DNA of 64,000 bases, taken from NCBI GenBank assembly GCA_006226375.1, contig SBHC01000084.1, forward strand, positions 62,001 through 126,000, in the 5' to 3' direction. Made by a program: the position numbers and the translations under genes. The notes beneath the pieces are model-generated. The model searched no databases. It was given only the letters and a program-made list of their open reading frames with translations, and had not been told where the DNA came from. The DNA is from Deltaproteobacteria bacterium. GTDB lineage: Bacteria > Myxococcota_C > UBA6777. Positions 19,463-27,559 of the stretch are shown here, one piece after another (the first letter of the stretch is position 1; each line of letters begins with the position of its first letter).

Positions 19463-20160
19463 GTCGTTTCTCCTCGTAAGGTTTGAATCACTTGTTTCAC
19501 TTGTTCTACAGATTTGAGCCCTGGCGACACTTCCACCCGGCTGTTGATGTCCACCCCTACACAAAGGGGTGTCGCTAACACAAAAGCCTTCGCCTCAGAG
19601 ATGTTGTTGAGTCCCAACCCACCCGACAGGAAGAACGGTGCCTTCTTCGCTTTGTCGGTTGTTGAGGCAACAGAAAGAGAGGCGCCAGCGTAGCTCTGAA
19701 GCAGTGACCAGTCGAAGGTTCGACCGCTTCCCCCATAATCGGAAGTCTTTGTATCAAACAAGAGCCGCTCACAAAGCCCTTGGTAGTTTGCTGCTTGGTT
19801 GAGGTCGGAGGGTTCTTGTATGCCCATAGCTTTCCAGATGGATAGCTTCGGCTCTAGCTTTCTTAATGAAGCTATTTGCTCCGGTGTTTCGTCACCATGC
19901 AACTGCAAGACATCCAGGTGAAAGCGCGCAACGGTTTGCAGCATCTCTTCGTTGGTTGCGTTCACAAACACCCCCACCTTTGCAATGGAAGCAGGAAGAG
20001 AGCGGACGACCTCGGGCTGCAAAACATCCCCTACAAATCTCTTGGATGGAGGATAAAAGATAAACCCCATCATATCGGGTGAAAGATCAGCAATCGCCCG
20101 AATGTTCTCAGGGTCACGAAGACCACACACCTTGATGGAGAGAGAGGCAGAGGAAGTCAT
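19459..20160 (-). CDS. trpF: Phosphoribosylanthranilate isomerase
   Basis: Amadori rearrangement of PRA to CdRP. The 233-aa TIM barrel shows [15 protein letters not shown] with the catalytic Cys, [51 protein letters not shown] with the catalytic Asp, [12 protein letters not shown] and [16 protein letters not shown]. The ATG at 20160 starts 8 nt after the trpC stop; the frame to 20211 lies inside trpC. A stretch of about 25 residues between strands 6 and 7 ([20 protein letters not shown]) looks slightly longer than usual. Confidence 0.95.
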   Translation of the reverse strand: MTSSASLSIKVCGLRDPENIRAIADLSPDMMGFIFYPPSKRFVGDVLQPEVVRSLPASIAKVGVFVNATNEEMLQTVARFHLDVLQLHGDETPEQIASLRKLEPKLSIWKAMGIQEPSDLNQAANYQGLCERLLFDTKTSDYGGSGRTFDWSLLQSYAGASLSVASTTDKAKKAPFFLSGGLGLNNISEAKAFVLATPLCVGVDINSRVEVSPGLKSVEQVKQVIQTLRGETT

Positions 20161-20168
20161 GGGTTCGC

Positions 20169-20966
20169 TCAGGACAACAGCGCCTTGACGTCGTGAACCA
20201 GGCGGGCGCACGCTTCATCAGGACGGCTGTGTGACATAAACTGTTCACCGATCAAGAAGCCCTTGTATCCGGCCTTTCGAAGACGAACAATGTCGGCTGC
20301 TGTGCGAATGCCGCTCTCCGAAATCTTAGTCATGTCTTGGGGAATCTTGGAAGCCAACGCTTCGGATGTCTCCAAGGAGACAGAGAAATCGTGAAGGTTG
20401 CGATTGTTCACACCCAACACATCCACATCTTCGAGGGGGGAACGCTCCAGCTCCTCTTCGTTGTGGACCTCCAGCAAAACCTCCAAACCAAGAGAATGTG
20501 CCGTCTTGGAGAGGCTCTTAATCTCTTCGGGAGACAGCGCTGCTGCAATCAGAAGGACAACATCTGCCCCAATGGATCGAGCTTCCACCACCTGGTACTC
20601 ATCAACAATGAAGTCTTTGCGAAGGATCGGACAGAAGTTAAAGGTGCGGGCCGTCGTCAGGTCGTCGTTGCTGCCACCGAAGAACTCTTTGTCAGTCAGA
20701 ACAGAGAGGGCAGACGCGCCAGCCTGCATGTACCCGATCGACAATTGCTCCACGTTGACGTAGGGATGAATCAACCCTTTGGAAGGCGACTTGCGCTTAA
20801 TCTCTGCGACAACCCCGACCTTGTCTTCGCGTTCCAGATACGACCGAAACGAAACCGGTTGGGTCTTAAAGTAAATGCTCTGCTCCAGACGCTTGACTGG
20901 GAACAGCTCCTTTCGCTCCAGAACTTCGGTGCGTTTGTGGGCCACTATTTTATCAAGGATTGTCAT
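20169..20966 (-). CDS. trpC: Indole-3-glycerol phosphate synthase
   Basis: Closes the indole ring from CdRP. The 265-aa barrel has MTILDKIVAHKRTEV at the start, AEIKRKSPSKG with the catalytic Lys, SVLTDKEFFGGSNDDL, ILRKDFIVDEYQV, EVLLEVHNEEELE, LGVNNRNLHDFSVSLE and ISESGIRTAADI. The ATG at 20966 follows AAAGAGAGTG. It is separated from trpD by 65 nt, the first noticeable gap in the operon, and is not fused to trpF as in enterics. Confidence 0.96.
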   Translation of the reverse strand: MTILDKIVAHKRTEVLERKELFPVKRLEQSIYFKTQPVSFRSYLEREDKVGVVAEIKRKSPSKGLIHPYVNVEQLSIGYMQAGASALSVLTDKEFFGGSNDDLTTARTFNFCPILRKDFIVDEYQVVEARSIGADVVLLIAAALSPEEIKSLSKTAHSLGLEVLLEVHNEEELERSPLEDVDVLGVNNRNLHDFSVSLETSEALASKIPQDMTKISESGIRTAADIVRLRKAGYKGFLIGEQFMSHSRPDEACARLVHDVKALLS

Positions 20967-21031
20967 ACAACACTCTCTTTCGAGTACACAGGTACATAGA
21001 TGAAATTCAAAAGGAACAACACTATAACAAA

Positions 21032-22024
21032 TCAGCCAATCTGTGTCAGCGCGTGAAGAACCTTCCTGGCTTTTCCAGACATCAAGGACTCCTTAGCTGC
21101 GGCCCTGGCGTCCTCCAAAGAGGTCTCTGGGCGGGCACAATGAATGGCCAGGCTTGCGTTGGTCAACACAACCTGGTTTTGGGTTGCGGTGCCCTCTCCT
21201 TCCAACACCCGAACAAACAGTGCGGCTGCAGAAGCAACATCGTCGCCACCGTAAAGTTCTTCGGGAGCCACAGTCTTGAGCCCCCAGTCTTCGGGTGACA
21301 CAAGCTGCTCGCCTTGCTCCGAAAGGAGCTTGAACTTACCAGTCAGTGAGACTTCGTCATAACCATCCAGAGAGTGAACCACTCGGTATCGCATGTCTTT
21401 GCGCTGGAGCAAGTAGCCATACAAACGAGCCAACTCCAGGCTAAACACCCCAATGAGTTGGTGCTTGGGGAACGATGGATTGACCAGCGGCCCCAACATG
21501 TTGAAGAAGGTTCGGACACGAAGCTCCCGACGAACCGGAGCGATGTGCTTCATCGCCGGGTGAAACAGAGGAGCGTGCAAATAACAAAGGCCCGCCTCTT
21601 CCATTTGCTGGTGAAGGACGCTCTCCTCGTTGGAAAAGGTCACACCCAGTTCCTGAAGAACGTTGGAGGAGCCACACAGAGACGAAACACCGTAGTTTCC
21701 GTGCTTCGCGACGGGAACACCTGCCCCAGCCACGACAAAAGCTGCGAGGGTTGAGATGTTAAACGTATCTTTTCCGTCCCCTCCTGTACCACAGAGGTCT
21801 ATAGGATTGTACGCCTCCAACGAAACGGGTCGGCATAGTTCCAGCATAGCATCACGGAAGCCTTCCAACTCATCAACAGTGATGCTTCGCATACGAAACA
21901 CCGTCAAGAAGGCCGACATCTGGCTCGCGTTGTACGACTGCGCCGCCATGTCCTTAAGGATATCCCGCGCTTCATGACGTTGCAGCGTATGATGGGAAAA
22001 CAAATGTTCGAGAATTTCTCTCAT
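21032..22024 (-). CDS. trpD: Anthranilate phosphoribosyltransferase
   Basis: Transfers phosphoribosyl from PRPP to anthranilate. The 330-aa protein has DLCGTGGDGKDTFNIST (PRPP loop), AKHGNYGVSSLCGSSNVLQELG, HPAMKHIAPVRRELRVRTFFNMLGPLVNP and VVHSLDGYDEVSLTG. It is a stand-alone gene, not fused to trpG. It starts 58 nt after trpG. Confidence 0.96.
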   Translation of the reverse strand: MREILEHLFSHHTLQRHEARDILKDMAAQSYNASQMSAFLTVFRMRSITVDELEGFRDAMLELCRPVSLEAYNPIDLCGTGGDGKDTFNISTLAAFVVAGAGVPVAKHGNYGVSSLCGSSNVLQELGVTFSNEESVLHQQMEEAGLCYLHAPLFHPAMKHIAPVRRELRVRTFFNMLGPLVNPSFPKHQLIGVFSLELARLYGYLLQRKDMRYRVVHSLDGYDEVSLTGKFKLLSEQGEQLVSPEDWGLKTVAPEELYGGDDVASAAALFVRVLEGEGTATQNQVVLTNASLAIHCARPETSLEDARAAAKESLMSGKARKVLHALTQIG

Positions 22025-22082
22025 AGCGTTGTTCCAGAGTTACGATGAGACAAGGGAAGTAGAAAGAAGGTTCGACATGCCA

Positions 22083-22655
22083 TCACAACGACAACCAGTT
22101 CCGTAGCATCTGCTCCCCTGTGGAAGTCATGACCGATTCCGGATGGAACTGAACACCCCGCACGTCCAACGAGTTGTGCGAGATTCCCATGATGGAGTTG
22201 GAGTCGTCTTCTGCCGTGACGGTAAAGCAGTCGGGAAGATCGTCGCGACGAACCAGCCAGGAATGGTAACGACCCACCTGAACGGTGGAGTTGAGACCTG
22301 CAAACAAAGGCTCGTCTGGTCTAACAATATGGATCGGCGTTTCGCGCCCGTGCATGACTGTTTCCATCTGCAACAAGGAGCCACCGAAGGCCTCAGCGAT
22401 GGCTTGATGCCCCAGACAGATCCCAAGAATGCTCGACGAAGGCGCGCACGCCTCAATGATGGCCGGCATGTTCCCAGCTTCGGAGGGGATGCCAGGACCG
22501 GGAGAGAGCAAGATTTTCTCGTAGGCTTGGGCCTCTTCGGCAGAGATCTTGTCGTTTCGGATAACATCGACGTCTTTCACGCCAATCTGAAACAGAAGGT
22601 GCACCAAGTTGTAGGTGAACGAGTCGTAGTTATCGAGCACAAGGATGGGTTTCAT
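22083..22655 (-). CDS. trpG: Anthranilate synthase component II (glutamine amidotransferase)
   Basis: Supplies ammonia from glutamine to TrpE. The 190-aa class I amidotransferase has VLDNYDSFTYNLVHLL, LLSPGPGIPSEAG, the nucleophile Cys in GICLGHQAIAEAFGG, and the catalytic His-Glu in VQFHPESVMT. The ATG overlaps the trpE TGA (ATGA), indicating coupled translation. It could double as PabA for folate synthesis if no other copy exists in the genome. Confidence 0.95.
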   Translation of the reverse strand: MKPILVLDNYDSFTYNLVHLLFQIGVKDVDVIRNDKISAEEAQAYEKILLSPGPGIPSEAGNMPAIIEACAPSSSILGICLGHQAIAEAFGGSLLQMETVMHGRETPIHIVRPDEPLFAGLNSTVQVGRYHSWLVRRDDLPDCFTVTAEDDSNSIMGISHNSLDVRGVQFHPESVMTSTGEQMLRNWLSL

Positions 22656-24076
22656 TGGATATCTCCGGCCTTGTGCAACGCAGCGTTGAGAGCCCCCAAC
22701 TTGTTGTTGATTTCTTGCAGCTCGCTCGCAGGGTTGGAGTCAGCAACAATCCCGCCGCCGGCCTGGTAATGAAGCGTGTTGGCTTTGCTCAGGAAGGACC
22801 GGATGACAATCGCGTGGTTGCACGATCCATCAAACCCCAGGTTGCCGATGGCCCCTCCATAGGCGCGCCGACGACCTCGCTCAAACTCATTGATCAACTC
22901 CAACGCGCGATACTTGGGTGCGCCGCTCAATGTGCCCATGGGAAAGGTGTCACCGAGAAGGTGGACCGCGTTGGCTCCTTCGCGAAGATGCCCCACCACC
23001 CGTGAAGTAAGGTGGATGACATGGGAGTACATTTGGACTTCCTTGTACTCTTCCACCTCCACACGCTCGCAGTGTTTGCTCAGGTCGTTCCGCGCCAGAT
23101 CCACTAGCATCACATGCTCGGCGTTCTCTTTTGGGTCTTCGATCAACTTTTCAATCGCCTCTTGGTCCACCTTGTTGTCGCCTGTTCGTTTGTACGTTCC
23201 GGCAATGGGGAACAACCGGGCCTCGCCGTCGCGAACAATCAGCTGCGCCTCGGGAGATGAGCCAAAGATCTTGAAGCTTCCAAAGTCAAAGTAGAACAGA
23301 TAGGGAGAAGGGTTGATGGAGCGAAGCATCCGGTACACGTTAAACTCGTCACCGGAAAACGTCGTGCTGTAGCGACGCGAAGGCACCATCTGGAACACAT
23401 CGCCGCGACGAATGTGCCATTGGCACTTGGCAATGACTTCGGTGTACTCTTCGTCTGTGAAGTTGGACTCGGTCTCATCCGAACCAAAGAAGGGATACAC
23501 TGGAAAGTCTTTGTTTACAATCTGGTAGGCCAGCGCGTCCAGCTCAGACTCTCCCTGTTCACCCCACTGGTTTTCCTGCAGAATCATCGTGTTCTTTGCG
23601 TGGTCAATCGCGATGATGTAGCGAAACACAAAGTACTGGATGTCAGGGATATCTCGGGACTCATCGGGGTCGTCTTGGATGTCGAGTTCTTCAAAGAATC
23701 GGATACAGTCAAAGGCGACGTACCCAAACAATCCATTCGCGATGTCCGGCTGTTCGGAATCCGACTCCACCTTGAACCGCTCCACAAACGCCTGCAGCTT
23801 TTCCGAGACGAGCCCGCGTTCATCAATCGGAGTGGATTGGGAGCTTCCATCAGGAAAAGACTCAAACACCGCACCGTGCTGCACCCGAAACTCAGCGATG
23901 GGGTCACAACAAACGTACGAGAGGCTCTTTCCGTTGGGACGATAGTCGGTACTTTCCAACAAGAAGCAATGCGAGAACTGATCCCGCAGTCGCAAATAGA
24001 TGCTCACGGGGGTCACAGTATCCGCGAGTTGTTGTCGGTAGTCACAGCGTAACGTGTACGTCGATTCCGTGGTCAA
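22652..24076 (-). CDS. trpE: Anthranilate synthase component I
   Basis: Converts chorismate to anthranilate and is the feedback-regulated entry to tryptophan synthesis. The 474-aa protein carries the N-terminal tryptophan-sensing LLES element (CFLLESTDYRPNGKSLSYV) and the chorismate-binding half: FQMVPSRRYST, GSSPEAQL, PIAGTYKRTGD, LVDLARNDLSKHC, GTLSGAPKYRALELI and YGGAIGNLGFDG. The start is uncertain. TTG at 24076, behind GGGGAAACGCC, gives a normal-length N-terminus, while the same frame is open to a TTG at 24124. A hairpin-forming leader region and a small aromatic-rich frame overlap this start. Confidence 0.95.
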   Translation of the reverse strand: MTTESTYTLRCDYRQQLADTVTPVSIYLRLRDQFSHCFLLESTDYRPNGKSLSYVCCDPIAEFRVQHGAVFESFPDGSSQSTPIDERGLVSEKLQAFVERFKVESDSEQPDIANGLFGYVAFDCIRFFEELDIQDDPDESRDIPDIQYFVFRYIIAIDHAKNTMILQENQWGEQGESELDALAYQIVNKDFPVYPFFGSDETESNFTDEEYTEVIAKCQWHIRRGDVFQMVPSRRYSTTFSGDEFNVYRMLRSINPSPYLFYFDFGSFKIFGSSPEAQLIVRDGEARLFPIAGTYKRTGDNKVDQEAIEKLIEDPKENAEHVMLVDLARNDLSKHCERVEVEEYKEVQMYSHVIHLTSRVVGHLREGANAVHLLGDTFPMGTLSGAPKYRALELINEFERGRRRAYGGAIGNLGFDGSCNHAIVIRSFLSKANTLHYQAGGGIVADSNPASELQEINNKLGALNAALHKAGDIQ

Positions 24077-24169
24077 GGCGTTTCCCCATCCAATAGAAAA
24101 GAAAGTAAGGACTGCACATAGCAAGAGATGCAGAACGCGTCAACCCATCCAATCGGGAATGAATTGGAT
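24042..24169 (-). promoter_or_regulatory. Candidate trp leader: alternative hairpins and aromatic-rich leader ORF
   Basis: Read on the minus strand. An arm ATCCAAT (24169-24163) can pair with ATTGGAT at 24153-24147 (9-nt loop) or with a second copy at 24094-24088. Both copies sit in the direct repeat ATTGGATGGG. A 25-codon frame, ATG 24119 to TGA 24042, encodes a peptide with a YFLFYW run. Its Tyr-Trp codons lie in the second repeat copy, and it overlaps the trpE start. Mutually exclusive pairing plus an aromatic-rich leader suggest attenuation or coupled translation. No strong ribosome site precedes the leader frame, so this is a hypothesis. Confidence 0.35.
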
Positions 24170-24260
24170 TCACAAGGAGAAACGACCTTACTTCAAGTGA
24201 AAGGACGGGAGAAACAAACGACCTGGAAGCGATGACAGACGCAAGAGAATGATGTGGAGA

Positions 24261-25274
24261 TCAATCGGTGGAAGCGAGCGGTAGTCCGCGGGTCTCACCA
24301 ATCGCAAGAACCCAAACATCTTCTTCTGCGTAGCCGGCTTTCTCTGCCGCCACACGAAAACGCTCGGGAGGCTCAAAGGGTGGCTCAATCGAGAGCACAA
24401 TGGTTCCCCAATGCATCGCCATCACAGTCTTGGAGCCGATGTCTTGGGCAATCAAAAGTCCCTCCTCTGGGTTGGCATGGACAGGCTTCATGATGGCTTG
24501 CGGCTCGTACGCGCCGATCCCAACGATGGACAGGTCAAAAGGTCCAACGCGCTCCCGGACTTCATGAAAGACGGCCTCGTGATAGGCAGAGTCACCTGAG
24601 AGAAAGATGCGCTGGCGAGGGGACTCAATAGCAAACCCGACCCAAAGATCCTTGTTGGTGTCGGTGAGACCTCGCCTTGAGAAGTGCACCGCCGGCAAGG
24701 CTGTGAACGTGAGGTCATTCCAGGAGAAGGCGTCGTACCAGTCGAGCTCTTCGATGTTGGAGTACCCCCACTTTCTGAAATGACGACCCACACCCAAAGC
24801 AGTCACGACCTGGATGTTCTCTTTGTTGGGGATGGCCTTGAGGGTGACCTTGTCGAGGTGGTCGTAGTGGTTGTGGGTTTGCAAGATGACATCAATGGGA
24901 GGCAGTTGTGCGACAGGAATGGCCGACGGCACAAACCTCTTCGGGCCGAAACCTGGAACAGGGCTGGCGTACTCAGACAAGTAAGGATCGACCAGCACCG
25001 TCTTGCCCTCGTACCGCAGTAAAAAGGAAGCATGTCCTAACCATGTGAGGGAGTCGCGACCTTCGTGGTTCGACAACCCGGCTTGCACCTCCTCCCATGG
25101 GAGGGCATGACCTTCTGGGACCTCAATGGTGCGAGAGCGCTGGCGAAACATCTCTCGGGCAAACTTGAGAAACACACCCAGTCCCATACGCTGGGGTTCG
25201 CTGCCTTTGGGATTCCGAAACCGTCCATTTGCCTTGTGATGATAGGGCCTGGATTCGTGGGTAGGTACACTCAT
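24261..25274 (-). CDS. Metallo-beta-lactamase-fold hydrolase, NAPE-PLD-like
   Basis: A 337-aa zinc hydrolase of the NAPE-phospholipase D/UlaG-like branch. After a basic N-terminus (RPYHHKANGRFRNPKG) come TWLGHASFLLRYEGKTVLVDPYLSE-type strands, the metal motif THNHYDHLDK (HxHxDH), GVGRHFRKWGY, a metal Asp in FLSGDSAYHEAV, and a late His in VMAMHWGTI. The region PVPGFGPKRFVPSAIP is characteristic of NAPE-PLD-like proteins, suggesting a phospholipid or N-acyl substrate; this is by family, not shown. The ATG at 25274 has a GAGAG box. The frame is open far upstream (to 25514) but that part lacks family character. Divergent from the next kinase gene. Confidence 0.88.
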   Translation of the reverse strand: MSVPTHESRPYHHKANGRFRNPKGSEPQRMGLGVFLKFAREMFRQRSRTIEVPEGHALPWEEVQAGLSNHEGRDSLTWLGHASFLLRYEGKTVLVDPYLSEYASPVPGFGPKRFVPSAIPVAQLPPIDVILQTHNHYDHLDKVTLKAIPNKENIQVVTALGVGRHFRKWGYSNIEELDWYDAFSWNDLTFTALPAVHFSRRGLTDTNKDLWVGFAIESPRQRIFLSGDSAYHEAVFHEVRERVGPFDLSIVGIGAYEPQAIMKPVHANPEEGLLIAQDIGSKTVMAMHWGTIVLSIEPPFEPPERFRVAAEKAGYAEEDVWVLAIGETRGLPLASTD

Positions 25275-25496
25275 CAGCTCTCGTTCCTGACATGATTGAG
25301 GTAGAAAAAAAACACTGGATGGAAAGGAACCAACGTTGGGTTGCATCAAATTCCCAGAAGCAAGGGAAACAACCCGAACCATCACAAAGAAACTGTTTTG
25401 CAGAGTTGGTTGCCGCCGAGAACGAAAGCCAGTATGCTGAGACGGGCAATCAAGGCAGACTTTGGGGACACAACCCATCTGGGGAACAGAAGAGAG

Positions 25497-27509
25497 ATGT
25501 CGGACCGAAACCATCGAGCTGAAACGCTGATCTCACCAACGTTACCGTTGGACAACTACCACCGCCAGCAAATCAAAGTCCTCGAACAAAAGTTAGGACC
25601 GACGTACCAGGCCATCGAACCCAAAGGAACGCTGGATATGGCTCGGTTTGAGCTTGGGCAAGAGTCCAGCGCTGAACGAACCCACACCGATGAGCAAAAG
25701 GGCCCATCGGTCATGTATTTGATGCACACGCTTCCCGAAGTCACCTTTGAGGAGGACGGTCTTCCTCAGCCCGACTTTGGCAACCTTCAGCCCCTCGCCG
25801 AAGGTGGCATGGGTGATTTGTTTACGGCCCGCCAAACCGCAATCGGCCGGGAAGTTGTGGTGAAGCGGCTCAAGGCCGAAAAGCTCGAAACGCAATACAT
25901 CGAAACCCTCCTCAATGAGGCCCGTATCTCGGGCTACTTGGAGCATCCCAACATTGTCCCCGTTCACCTCCTCGGGCGAGACCGGCAAGGGCGTCTTGTC
26001 CTTGTGATGAAGAGGATTGATGGAGTGTCCTGGGAAGACCTCCTCCACGATCAGAGTCACCCTTTTTGGGACCGACTCAGGCCCCATGACCGGATGGTGT
26101 GGAACATTGAGATCCTGATGACCGTTTGCAACGCCGTCGCGTTTGCTCACTCCAAGGGTTACATCCACCGTGACATCAAGCCTTCCAATGTCATGATTGG
26201 TCCTTACAACGAAGTCTACCTGTTGGACTGGGGGCTCGCGTTGCAGATACTCCCTCTGGATCATCCGACCAACGAAGAGCGCCTCCCTTTCGCAGGAACA
26301 CCGGCCTATATGGCGCCTGAGATGGTGTGGGGGCAACGCCGCGACATCACCACTCAAACCGACGTCTATTTGTTGGGAGCCTGCCTGTACGAACTTCTCA
26401 CAGGTCAGCCACCTCATGCGTCAGAGACACTCTCCCAAGCCTTATATTCTGCGGCACAATCGGAGCTTCACACGTTCCGAGGCGACGTCCCCAGCGACCT
26501 TGCCACCATCTGTCACAAAGCAATCCAGCCTGATCCACAGCACAGGTACGCATCAGTCGAAGAGCTGCAGGAGGCTCTGGATCAATTTGTGAAGCGCCAG
26601 GCTGCGATCGAAGGCTCCAAGCAGCTGTGTGAAGCTGCTCAGGAGAGATGGGGAAAGTTGGTTCGGTTGGGAGAACAAGCCAACCCCAACAACGCAACCA
26701 TCTACCAACTCTTTTACGAGTGTCGCTTTGGCTTGGAGCAGGCCCTCCAACAGTGGCCTTCCAATGAGTTGGCCCAGATCCGCTTGCAACAGTGCCTGAC
26801 CTGGATGGCCGAGTACGAACTTAAACAAATGAACTACAACGCTGCTCAGGCCCTGATTAAGGAGATCAAGGGCAACACGGTACACCTCAAGAGCAAGCTC
26901 CATGCTGTGAAGCAACGCCTGGATTCCAGAGCCCAAGCCTCCCAGATCCTTCGCGCCCTGGAACAAAAGAAGGATCAAGTGATCCCTCAACCCCAAGGAT
27001 GGCAGCTGATCGGCCTTGCCCTTGGCGTTCAGATTGTGTCGAGCTTGTTGGGTGCTTTCGGCTTGCTGACTTACTCACCTTTCTCACGCCTGTTGATGGC
27101 GTTTTTTGTAACATCCATAAGCCTCGGCGGCCTCTGGTACCAACGTGCATCCTTTCCCCAAAACAAGCTAGAGCGTTTGTTCTTGTTTTTGTTTGTTGGG
27201 TGGTTTGGCTCCCTCCTTCTGTTAAGAATGGTGGGCTTTCAGCTGTACCTGTTGCCCCACCAGCTGGTCTTGGGTGAGTTGCTCCTCACAGGACTGGTGT
27301 TTCTCCTCCTAGGTTCGCTACTTCACCCCTACCTCTGGGGAACAACGGCCATCTGTTTGGTGAGCGCGTTGCTGCTGGGTTGGATGGTTAAGGTTGCTTA
27401 CTTTGTCTCGGATGTTGTCGTGCTTTCCAGTCTTGTCCTGCTGGCGTTTACTGTGTACACCACAAACACAAGCAACCCCGACGAAGAGTACGTCTCCACT
27501 CTCTCTTGA
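25497..27509 (+). CDS. Polytopic membrane Ser/Thr protein kinase
   Basis: A 670-aa Hanks-type kinase. A leader of about 90 residues precedes the kinase domain: LAEGGMGDLF Gly loop, VVVKRLK with the ATP Lys, HRDIKPSNVMI, LLDWGLAL (DWG in place of DFG, a variant seen in other bacterial kinases) and GTPAYMAPEM. A helical region of about 130 residues with repeated hydrophobic spacing follows (ANPNNATIYQLFYECRFGLE). Five to six membrane segments then fill the C-terminus (QLIGLALGVQIVSSLLGAFG onward) with no extracytoplasmic sensor. The start is uncertain: the frame opens at 25341, and ATG 25497 follows GGGGAACAGAAGAG. Divergent from the NAPE-PLD-like gene across about 220 nt. Confidence 0.88.
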   Translation: MSDRNHRAETLISPTLPLDNYHRQQIKVLEQKLGPTYQAIEPKGTLDMARFELGQESSAERTHTDEQKGPSVMYLMHTLPEVTFEEDGLPQPDFGNLQPLAEGGMGDLFTARQTAIGREVVVKRLKAEKLETQYIETLLNEARISGYLEHPNIVPVHLLGRDRQGRLVLVMKRIDGVSWEDLLHDQSHPFWDRLRPHDRMVWNIEILMTVCNAVAFAHSKGYIHRDIKPSNVMIGPYNEVYLLDWGLALQILPLDHPTNEERLPFAGTPAYMAPEMVWGQRRDITTQTDVYLLGACLYELLTGQPPHASETLSQALYSAAQSELHTFRGDVPSDLATICHKAIQPDPQHRYASVEELQEALDQFVKRQAAIEGSKQLCEAAQERWGKLVRLGEQANPNNATIYQLFYECRFGLEQALQQWPSNELAQIRLQQCLTWMAEYELKQMNYNAAQALIKEIKGNTVHLKSKLHAVKQRLDSRAQASQILRALEQKKDQVIPQPQGWQLIGLALGVQIVSSLLGAFGLLTYSPFSRLLMAFFVTSISLGGLWYQRASFPQNKLERLFLFLFVGWFGSLLLLRMVGFQLYLLPHQLVLGELLLTGLVFLLLGSLLHPYLWGTTAICLVSALLLGWMVKVAYFVSDVVVLSSLVLLAFTVYTTNTSNPDEEYVSTLS

Positions 27510-27559
27510 AGTTTCCTTTCGTCATTCCTTTTCCTTTCAGATGAACAAAGGCCTATGCC

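Noticed and set aside
24077-24124. N-terminal extension of trpE from TTG 24124
   Set aside because: It would add a hydrophobic stretch not seen in anthranilate synthases; the TTG at 24076 gives a normal N-terminus, though the point is not settled.
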